From an uncultured Clostridia bacterium (GTDB taxonomy: Bacteria > Bacillota > Clostridia > RUG12999): 14,033 nucleotides of DNA. The notes under the pieces were generated by a model that saw only the letters and a list, made by a program, of their open reading frames with translations, had not been told where the DNA came from and did no database searches. Made by a program: the position numbers and the translations under genes. Location: the NCBI GenBank assembly GCA_949739095.1, contig CATIYX010000227.1, positions 1 to 14,033 of the forward strand, read 5' to 3'. Below are positions 7,948-14,033 of this stretch, one piece after another; the stretch's first letter is position 1, and each line of letters begins with the position of its first letter.

Positions 7948-8454
7948 CTATATAGATTGTTCCACTTCCCTGATAATCCGCTCAGCAACTTGGTCAGGCG
8001 TTAATTCTGTTGAATCAATACATGGATAGTTAACATGATCATAAAAATGAAATGTATTTTCTATCCCGCGCTGTATACGTTCTGTATCCCGCCCATCTGC
8101 TATCGCTCTTTTACGATTTTCTTCCATAGAACATTTCTGAAGAAACAGAACTACTTTAAAATCTATATTTCGCTTTTTGAGTCTCTCCATCACTTCATCA
8201 AAAATCTCTTTACACCCGCCATGGAACCCATATGGAAACACAATGGTTTCTATATCATCGCACAACAGATAATTTTTGAACAGGCAATATATATTGTCTG
8301 TCACTGCTTTTTTCGTTGCTGGTGTAAACAGAAACGGATTGATTGCCCTGCACCATTCTGCATCGACATATGCACACTTAGCACATTTTTTCAGCAAAGC
8401 TTCTGCTGTTGTGCTTTTCCCAACCCCATTTGGTCCCACAATCACCTTTTTCAT
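7948..8454 (-). CDS. Small P-loop kinase-like NTPase
   Basis: A 168-residue cytosolic protein opening directly with a Walker A motif, VIVGPNGVGKSTT (residues 4-16). It has the look of a small-molecule or nucleotide kinase: VDAEW after the first helix, the strand ETIVFPYGFHGG, the strand DFKVVLFLQKC, an arginine-rich lid-like segment with DGRDTERIQRGI, and a C-terminal CIDSTELTPDQVAERI resembling the IDTT-xxxPEEVA ending of shikimate/gluconate-kinase-like proteins. The substrate cannot be told; it may equally be an uncharacterised ATPase. The preferred start is ATG 8454, with GAAGAG eight nt upstream. The in-frame GTG at 8463 has only a distant GGTGA. The gap after the AraC stop is 39 nt without a terminator, so the two genes are probably co-transcribed. 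Confidence 0.8.
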   Translation of the reverse strand: MKKVIVGPNGVGKSTTAEALLKKCAKCAYVDAEWCRAINPFLFTPATKKAVTDNIYCLFKNYLLCDDIETIVFPYGFHGGCKEIFDEVMERLKKRNIDFKVVLFLQKCSMEENRKRAIADGRDTERIQRGIENTFHFYDHVNYPCIDSTELTPDQVAERIIREVEQSI

Positions 8455-8493
8455 TATACTCACTCTTCTTTTGTCACCGAAACCGGCATGCTA

Positions 8494-10842
8494 TTACTTT
8501 TTGTTGTGCGTTTCCTTGTAAATCCCCGGTGTTACACCAACATATTTTTTGAACAGACGGCTGAAGGTAATACGACCAGAATATCCCACTTCCGCCGCAA
8601 TCCGGTCCATGTTTGCATCCGGCTGTGTGCTGAGAAGCTCTTTCGCTTTTTCAATGCGCACATAATTGATATAGTCTAAAATAGATTGTCCTGCCTGGGC
8701 TTTAAACTGTTTGGACAAATAAGATGGCGCCATGGAAAACTGCTCACCCAGATAGCTTACATTCAAATTCATATCCATATAATGTTCCTGCACAAATTCC
8801 ATAATGCCCGCTTGGATAGACTTTGTATTATTTTTATTCGCCTCTTTGACATAGGTACAGATGGTTTGCAGTAAATCATCTGTCTCTTCGCGCAACCTGT
8901 TCACGCTATTACATTCCAGCAGTGCATAGACCGGTTTCATATCGCTGAAATCCTGCATATTGTTATCACCCGCTGCCAGTTCGTTCACAGCACGCAGGAT
9001 GGTGCATACAATGTCCACCATAAAACATTTCACAACGCCGACTGTATATTGCGATTCCACAAAATTACTTTGGAACACTTTATCCAAAACATATTTTGCA
9101 CGTTCATAGTCGCCATCCTGAATGGCTTCAATCAAACTCTGTTCATCTTTTAAAGAATATTGATATAACCGTGAATCGGGGGCATCACCGATGTCCGCAT
9201 AACAAGGGTATCCGGGCGCATCCATCACCTGTTTATATTCCATCGCCTCCAGCGCTTCAATATAGGAGGTTTGAATTTGGTTTACATTTTGATATCCATT
9301 TCCATAGGCGGCCGCCGTATACATATGAAAATGCTGCATAGTTGCCTCGCAAACCGACGCCGCCAACGAACGCGCTGTTTCCTTCCATTCTCGCGGCGCG
9401 TCTGGCGCAATTTCTAACAGACAAACTACCATATCTTCAATTTCTGCTACATGACCTGCCGCAATTTGTCCACTCAAATCCTCTACGATATTGGACAGAA
9501 TATATTGCGATAACCGAAAACGTTCTTTCTCTGAAATGTCAGTATCCTCTATAAAAAGCTCCGAAATATCCTCATTACTGAAAACAATTACAGTAAAGAT
9601 ACCACTTCCCAATACAATTCCAACGTTTTTTAATTTTTGATATACTTCAGTGGCATTTTCAAATTTACCTTTCAGAAGCTCTATCAATGCTTCTGTTTTC
9701 ATGTTGTTCTTTTGCTGTCTTAATGTACTGGCAATATATGTCTTCTCTTTCAACAAGTCTTTCATGGTATCTTGAATATAATAATATTCATTTTTTGTCC
9801 CGCTATATTCTTCGCCGGAGTTTTCTGCAATGGAATGAATCAGTTCTTTAATTGGATTATAGCTATTCTTCATAAAATAGTAAGCAATCATAAGCTGTAA
9901 TAAAACAACTAAAGCCATTGACCAAATACTAATATTGCGCAATCTGGCTAATTTGTTCCAAAAAATATTCGCACGTACGCAGGAAACCACTTTCCAGCCA
10001 TGTACCCCAATATCCGCATAGGTCTCCACCATCTTTTTTCCCTCAATATTATGATAGAGTGTCCCCTCCGGTTCTGTCATATCAGTATAACGAATTTGCT
10101 GCGGCATACTGCTTTGTCCATATTGGCAAATCAGTTTATCGTCTTCTCCTAAAACATAAATAGTTTCATATTCGGCAATTTGGCTGTCATCTACATCCAG
10201 TAGTGTTTTTTCTTTCACCTGCACACCTACTACTGCCGTTTTATGATAGCGGTTTGATATAGGAAGTTGCTGTCCAAACTCTAACAGCGCTTCTTCATCT
10301 GTTTTTTCCCGGCGGTGAATTTGATATGCGTTATCGTTTTCTTCTAACAAACTGTTTTTCCACTGCACAAACGTTATTGTTCCGTCCGCTATGTAGCGTT
10401 CAAAAAAGCGTGAAGCTGATAACGCCTCCTGCGGCGTTATCACCATATCGCTGTTCCTGAAATAGACAAACACTATATCTGTAAAATTAATACCGTTAAC
10501 ATAGTTTCTCATATTGTCCATAGCTTGCATCATTTGATAGCTTTTTTCACCTTCTATAGGACCTTCTACCTCTAAAAACTTTAGCACTTGTGGGTCAAGC
10601 GATATTCCCACCAATGTTTTATCTATTGTATCAAGTTTTGCACGCATTCCTTTTTTTAAACTGTTTAAATTTAACCTGGCGTAATGTGCAACCTCTGTTT
10701 CAACTTCTGTATAAATCTGCATATAACTGATAGCGCTGATACTAATTTGAACAACAATCAACAAAACATAAGACAATATCCAAGTGAACAAAATGCTTTT
10801 TTTCTGAAAAATTGCTTGAAATGAATACCGCTTTTTGTCCAT
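8494..10842 (-). CDS. Membrane-bound sensor-regulator: extracellular domain plus AraC-family HTH
   Basis: A 782-residue one-component regulator. After a short cytosolic start (MDKKRYSFQA) comes TM1 (about 16-40), an extracellular Cache-like sensing domain (about 41-298) and TM2 (about 302-324, IWSMALVVLLQLMIAYYFM). A cytosolic linker with no clear HAMP follows, then a C-terminal AraC DNA-binding domain (about 673-782) with two helix-turn-helices: NVSYLGEQFSMAPSYLSKQF, and DRIAAEVGYSG followed by FSRLFKKYVGVTPGIY. Such proteins usually sit beside family 1 binding proteins and control glycan-use genes, so the binding-protein and PL8 units to the left are the likely targets. The frame stays open upstream to 11040, but ATG 10842 has a perfect AGGAGG (10855-10850) seven nt before it, begins right before TM1, and a good promoter lies inside the would-be extension. 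The longer form is therefore rejected. Confidence 0.92.
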   Translation of the reverse strand: MDKKRYSFQAIFQKKSILFTWILSYVLLIVVQISISAISYMQIYTEVETEVAHYARLNLNSLKKGMRAKLDTIDKTLVGISLDPQVLKFLEVEGPIEGEKSYQMMQAMDNMRNYVNGINFTDIVFVYFRNSDMVITPQEALSASRFFERYIADGTITFVQWKNSLLEENDNAYQIHRREKTDEEALLEFGQQLPISNRYHKTAVVGVQVKEKTLLDVDDSQIAEYETIYVLGEDDKLICQYGQSSMPQQIRYTDMTEPEGTLYHNIEGKKMVETYADIGVHGWKVVSCVRANIFWNKLARLRNISIWSMALVVLLQLMIAYYFMKNSYNPIKELIHSIAENSGEEYSGTKNEYYYIQDTMKDLLKEKTYIASTLRQQKNNMKTEALIELLKGKFENATEVYQKLKNVGIVLGSGIFTVIVFSNEDISELFIEDTDISEKERFRLSQYILSNIVEDLSGQIAAGHVAEIEDMVVCLLEIAPDAPREWKETARSLAASVCEATMQHFHMYTAAAYGNGYQNVNQIQTSYIEALEAMEYKQVMDAPGYPCYADIGDAPDSRLYQYSLKDEQSLIEAIQDGDYERAKYVLDKVFQSNFVESQYTVGVVKCFMVDIVCTILRAVNELAAGDNNMQDFSDMKPVYALLECNSVNRLREETDDLLQTICTYVKEANKNNTKSIQAGIMEFVQEHYMDMNLNVSYLGEQFSMAPSYLSKQFKAQAGQSILDYINYVRIEKAKELLSTQPDANMDRIAAEVGYSGRITFSRLFKKYVGVTPGIYKETHNKK

Positions 10843-10949
10843 CCCTCTTCCTCCTGTTCTTATCACAAGATTGAAAGTCTTCCCCCACTGTTTTCTTGCT
10901 TTGTAAACTGCCTTACCATATTCCATATTGACTATAGCTTTCAGCAGCA

Positions 10950-10964
10950 CCGCCCGCATGGCGG
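10950..10964 (-). promoter_or_regulatory. Stem-loop at the 5' end of the AraC-gene transcript
   Basis: CCGCC and GGCGG arms of 5 bp with a 5-nt loop. The predicted transcript start (near 10966) falls just before the first arm, so the hairpin would cap the 5' end of the mRNA, a position that commonly stabilises transcripts. Small and unproven. Confidence 0.35.
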
Positions 10965-10972
10965 ATATTAAC

Positions 10973-11001
10973 AGTCTATCATAATCTATTCTCTCTGTCA
11001 A
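10973..11001 (-). promoter_or_regulatory. Promoter of the AraC regulator gene
   Basis: Leftward, a perfect TTGACA (11001-10996), a 17-nt spacer and TAGACT (10978-10973) with TG one base upstream (extended -10). Transcription would start near 10966, giving a leader of about 125 nt before ATG 10842. It lies inside the in-frame extension of the AraC ORF, which supports the shorter start. Confidence 0.7.
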
Positions 11002-11107
11002 TATCGCAAAACTTTTCCATTTAATATCATAAATTCGCATTTCACACTAACAAGTTTCTCTTGCAATGTTTTTTGCTTCTCTTTTATTTCTGCTCTGTTT
11101 ATTTCTT

Positions 11108-11257
11108 TTATAGGTATGAGAAGAGGTGGATAATGTGGCCGCGCTTCACATTATTCACCTCTTCTGTAGTCAATAATATCATCGTACCTATGCATCCGAT
11201 GTCCCGCATCTTATATACTCCATTTCCATATAGAATGAACAAATTAGCAGTATCCAT
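11108..11257 (-). CDS. Possible 49-residue small protein across an inverted repeat
   Basis: An open frame from ATG 11257 (or GTG 11263, two codons longer) to TAA 11108, reading MDTANLFILYGNGVYKMRDI at the N-terminus and ending HIIHLFSYL. The ribosome binding site is weak (AAGAAAG before the GTG). The C-terminal third is encoded by both arms of the inverted repeat at 11119-11165, and the opposite strand is also open there. It may therefore be only the by-product of a structured RNA or a small repeat element. I do not recognise it. Confidence 0.25.
   Translation of the reverse strand: MDTANLFILYGNGVYKMRDIGCIGTMILLTTEEVNNVKRGHIIHLFSYL
11110..11191. repeat. Nested inverted repeat / large stem-loop
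   Basis: The inner arms AGAAGAGGTGGATAATGTG (11119-11137) and CACATTATTCACCTCTTCT (11147-11165) pair over 19 bp with one G-T mismatch around a 9-nt loop. The outer arms ATAGGTA (11110-11116) and TACCTAT (11185-11191) pair perfectly over 7 bp. There is no T-run after either side, so it is not an ordinary terminator. Candidates are a structured small RNA, a regulatory leader, or a short palindromic repeat element. It lies about 110-190 bp upstream of the AraC -35 box. Confidence 0.75.
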
Positions 11258-11298
11258 ATCCACTATTATTCTTTCTTATATAATATAACTATAACAAC

Positions 11299-11330
11299 AA
11301 AAGAGCGACCGCTAAAGCGGTCGCTCTTTT
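11299..11330 (-). terminator. Rho-independent terminator of the S-layer gene
   Basis: A perfect 14-bp stem, AAAAGAGCGACCGC (11299-11312) with its complement (11317-11330), loop TAAA, T-rich on the exit side. It lies 26 nt past the S-layer stop codon. The strength fits a highly expressed gene. Confidence 0.92.
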
Positions 11331-11337
11331 ATAATTC

Positions 11338-11355
11338 ATATGACAACTGTCATAT
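11338..11355. repeat. 18-bp palindrome just after the S-layer stop codon
   Basis: ATATGACA-AC-TGTCATAT: perfect 8-bp arms with a 2-bp centre. It begins one base after the TAA and lies before the terminator hairpin. It has the form of a dimeric-repressor operator or of a second short 3'-end hairpin with too small a loop to form well. Confidence 0.7.
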
Positions 11356-11356
11356 C

Positions 11357-14033
11357 TTATTTTGTTTTAATGATAACAGCGTCTTTTGCGATATCTTCGA
11401 TAACACGAACGAATACATAGTCACCAGCAACATCGCCGCCTACTTCTCTATCGTAGTCCAGATCGCCCAGGTCGCTTTCAGCAATTCTCGGGTCTCTGCC
11501 TTCAAATTTGTCGAATACTACAACGTTAGCATTTTTAAATGTTACGTCAATATATTCATCGAAATTAGCATCATCTGTGTTAGCTGAATCATCTTTAACC
11601 AGTTTCACAGAACTGTTACGCAGGTCTCTTGCATAACCGAAGTAGAATTTAACAGTATCACCATTCGGTGCATCACCTAACAGAGACGGTATAATGCTAT
11701 CTGTGATATCCATATCAGCCGGTGCAATGATATTGTTGCTACCATCGAACTGGTTTGCTACGGAGAACACTTTTGCAATTGCTCTCAGTTCATCGCCAGC
11801 ACCACTCTGGTAAACAACAACGTCGCCTTTTGCAAAGCTTGTTCTACCTTCGGTATCGTCACCAACCATTACGGAAACTTCTTCACCATTCATCAGACCT
11901 GTCAGTCTTGTTACACTGTCGCCATTTGCATTTGTTGTGCTGGACACACCTGTGATAATCATCATGTTAGAGTTTGCAACCAGTGCGTTCACCAGGTTAA
12001 CACCAATAACTACTTTTGCCTGACTATCATCATCGCAGTTTACTGCATATGCACTGATTGTCTGGCTATCTACCAGTGCGTCTTTCTTCATAACAGTGAT
12101 ATCATTTTCATCCAGAGATGCAGTTGCCAATTCTTCAGCAGCAACATCAATGCTGAACAGTTTCGTATTATCAGTCATATATACGCCTGCAGCAGCATCT
12201 GTGTTTACATTATAAGTTCCATTAATCTGGAATGCAGTATATGCATATCCGTCATCACGCAGTGTTTTAGAACGTTTCGGCTCCAGGTTCAGTTTGTAAA
12301 CTTTACCATCAGAGTTCAGGTCAAATGCTACCGGTGCATTCAAAACATAGTTGCCATTATCATCAGCAACAATTGCTTTTGCCGGCAGATTGCCGTCTTC
12401 AGTATCTGCAGTGATATCCAATACAGAATATTCTGTAGGATTCAGAGAATCGGATGTAACGGAAGAGTCAGCTTCGTTGATTGTAACTCTGCTTGCAAAG
12501 TCATAAACTACGAATTCTCCATCCTCTGTCATCATCTGAATCTGTTTGGTTGTGCTGATTCCGCTACCTTGACCAATCTTAGTTGCGAAACCGACTTTCA
12601 TGTTGTTTACCATAGCAGATTTATCCATGTAGAAGATATTTCCTCTAGCATTGATATAGAAAACAGCTTCTGTATTTGTTCTCAGCTGCTCAAAGCTAAT
12701 TCCACCGTTGTTAGTTTCAACTTTATAAGTTTTTCCGTCAACAGTGATTTCTTTATCAGAATCGCTGATTTCAGTGATTTTACCAGAAACGTTGCTATCC
12801 ATAACAACAACTTTACCTGTGATCAGTTTGTTATCTTCAACGATACCTTTTCTGATACTCAGAACAGAACCAGATTTAATGTCATTGAAGGAAGCTTCTG
12901 TGCCATCTGCATTTTCGATTGTGAAAGAAGCATTTCTTTCAGTCGGATCCAGATACAGTGCACCAGCATTGTTTTTAGATGTAACTCTGTAGGTGTTTGC
13001 ATTCACCATGTCAACAACCATGTCGGTGTAGAAATCAATGTATGCTACATCATATTCAGAGTCAGTATCATTGTTCAGCAATGTTACATCAAAGCCCAGA
13101 TCATTTTCTAAAGCTGCATCAATCAGGTTTTTGAATGTACCCATCTGATCGCCGCCTGCGATAAGACCTCTGCCAAGAATTGCTTCAACACTTGATTCGC
13201 CATTTGCGAAGCTAATGTCGTTTACATACAGAGAGAACTCGTTCGGATCCAGAGTCGCTCTTGTGTAAGAACTGCTGCTTTCAGCATTATCATAGAAAGA
13301 AACTTCCGGAGTAGCTTTTGTCATGTCAGTATATCTGGAATAGATATCTTCACTTGCAAAGCTTACTTCTTCAATTCTGCTTGTTTTTTCAACAATCGCT
13401 TTGATTACTACATCGTCATCATAAGCACCTTCCAGATAAGCGATAACCGGTCTGTTCAGGTAAGACTGAGCATCAGTTGTACCAACAGAAACTTTATCTT
13501 CAACCCAAGTCAGGTCAGAATAAGTTACGCTAGCAGCCGGATCAGAAATCATCAGTTTGCCGTCATATGCGATGTAGTGTTTGTTAACACGCAGACGAAC
13601 TTGGTCAGCCTGCAGTGCAGTGCTGCTACCTGTGCTTCCCGGGATTTCCAGGATAGTAGCTTCAACTTTTGTCAGACCCAGAGAATCCAACAGCATTTTG
13701 TCGCCAGGCTGATACTGAACAGAACCTGTTCCATAAGAAACCTGTTCCATCAACGGTACATCCAAAGAGTTGTAAGCCAGTCTTGCAACAGTTCCACGGT
13801 TAGCGATTGCACCAGTTGCACCAGAAACACCTTTTGTGATGTTTGTCTGGGAAGCAACTGTTAAATAACCAACCGGATAACCCATGGATTCAGCCTGCGG
13901 ACCATAGCCCAGAGCTGCAACTACCATTTTAACAGCTTCTTCAAATTTTACGTTTTCTTCGGGCAGGAACAGACCGCCGCCGACACCATTGATGATGCCC
14001 TGCTGGGAAGCCATGTTAATATATCCACTTGCC
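11357..14033 (-). CDS. Large SLH-domain S-layer protein (N-terminus beyond right edge)
   Basis: 891 residues are visible. The frame is open to the right edge and the first residues ASGYINMASQQGIINGVGGG lie inside an SLH repeat, so the Met at 14014 is internal and the signal peptide plus about one SLH repeat are missing. SLH motifs: GGLFLPEENVKFEEAVKMVV, then a third repeat around ASQTNITKGVSGATG with RGTVARLAYNSL. The rest is beta-rich, acidic and nearly free of Cys, typical of surface-layer proteins. It repeatedly shows a strand-D/N-G pattern (SGKITEISDSDKEITVDGK, FYINARGNIFYMD, KGDVVVYQSG). The codon choice looks narrower than in the other genes by eye (GTT, GAA, GCA/GCT and CTG recur), and a strong terminator follows, both fitting high expression. 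This is likely a major S-layer subunit and a full-length paralogue of the SLH protein in the PL8 operon. Confidence 0.9.
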   Translation of the reverse strand, partial: ASGYINMASQQGIINGVGGGLFLPEENVKFEEAVKMVVAALGYGPQAESMGYPVGYLTVASQTNITKGVSGATGAIANRGTVARLAYNSLDVPLMEQVSYGTGSVQYQPGDKMLLDSLGLTKVEATILEIPGSTGSSTALQADQVRLRVNKHYIAYDGKLMISDPAASVTYSDLTWVEDKVSVGTTDAQSYLNRPVIAYLEGAYDDDVVIKAIVEKTSRIEEVSFASEDIYSRYTDMTKATPEVSFYDNAESSSSYTRATLDPNEFSLYVNDISFANGESSVEAILGRGLIAGGDQMGTFKNLIDAALENDLGFDVTLLNNDTDSEYDVAYIDFYTDMVVDMVNANTYRVTSKNNAGALYLDPTERNASFTIENADGTEASFNDIKSGSVLSIRKGIVEDNKLITGKVVVMDSNVSGKITEISDSDKEITVDGKTYKVETNNGGISFEQLRTNTEAVFYINARGNIFYMDKSAMVNNMKVGFATKIGQGSGISTTKQIQMMTEDGEFVVYDFASRVTINEADSSVTSDSLNPTEYSVLDITADTEDGNLPAKAIVADDNGNYVLNAPVAFDLNSDGKVYKLNLEPKRSKTLRDDGYAYTAFQINGTYNVNTDAAAGVYMTDNTKLFSIDVAAEELATASLDENDITVMKKDALVDSQTISAYAVNCDDDSQAKVVIGVNLVNALVANSNMMIITGVSSTTNANGDSVTRLTGLMNGEEVSVMVGDDTEGRTSFAKGDVVVYQSGAGDELRAIAKVFSVANQFDGSNNIIAPADMDITDSIIPSLLGDAPNGDTVKFYFGYARDLRNSSVKLVKDDSANTDDANFDEYIDVTFKNANVVVFDKFEGRDPRIAESDLGDLDYDREVGGDVAGDYVFVRVIEDIAKDAVIIKTK

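Larger units (their letters stand above)
10843..11356. other. Intergenic region between S-layer gene and AraC regulator
   Basis: A 514-bp gap without an assigned gene. From right to left it holds an 18-bp palindrome and terminator for the S-layer gene (11355-11299), a 49-codon small ORF overlapping a nested inverted repeat (11257-11108), AT-rich sequence, and the promoter, 5' hairpin and leader of the AraC gene (11001-10843). Confidence 0.75.

Noticed and set aside
11061..11288. 75-codon plus-strand ORF in the AraC upstream gap
   Set aside because: No good ribosome binding site, and it crosses the inverted repeat antisense to the small minus-strand frame; composition is not convincing.
14012..14014. 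ATG at 14014 as the true start of the right-edge S-layer gene
   Set aside because: The frame stays open upstream and reads ASGYIN into a normal SLH repeat, and no signal peptide follows the ATG.

Overview
All genes read leftward (minus strand). The window suggests a Gram-positive, S-layer-bearing, glycan-degrading member of the Firmicutes, probably a gut or anaerobic clostridium. The grounds are two SLH-domain secreted proteins, a PL8 polysaccharide lyase carrying a copper-amine-oxidase-N-like ('stalk') tail, a family 1 solute-binding lipoprotein, a membrane-spanning AraC-type regulator, strong AAGGAGG-type ribosome binding sites and low-to-moderate GC. The taxonomy is inferred from gene content only. 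I see no tRNA, rRNA, CRISPR array or recognisable transposase.

Layout in transcription order, from the right edge to the left: (1) the 3' nine-tenths or so of a large S-layer (SLH) protein, 14033-11357, ended by an 18-bp palindrome and a perfect 14-bp-stem terminator. (2) A 514-bp spacer, 11356-10843, with a large nested inverted repeat, a 49-codon small ORF lying across it, and a good promoter for the next gene. (3) A two-TM AraC-type sensor-regulator, 10842-8494, then a small P-loop kinase-like gene, 8454-7948, and possibly a 30-codon ORF, closed by tandem hairpins including a 17-bp-stem terminator. (4) A new promoter with an operator-like inverted repeat, then a solute-binding lipoprotein, 7573-5993. 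(5) A second probable promoter, then a very tight cluster: PL8 lyase (5761-2903), a second SLH protein (2889-178) and a secreted protein cut by the left edge (160-1). Gaps within this cluster are 13 and 17 nt.

The working model is inferred. The AraC protein senses an extracellular ligand through its outer domain and activates the binding-protein and lyase units. PL8 cleaves a uronic-acid polysaccharide such as hyaluronan, chondroitin or a xanthan-like glycan at the cell surface, and the lipoprotein captures the products. No ABC permease is present, so the transporter must lie elsewhere. The most interesting point is that the SLH protein in the lyase operon is a diverged full-length paralogue of the large S-layer protein at the right edge. 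This suggests a substrate-induced alternative S-layer subunit made together with the lyase.
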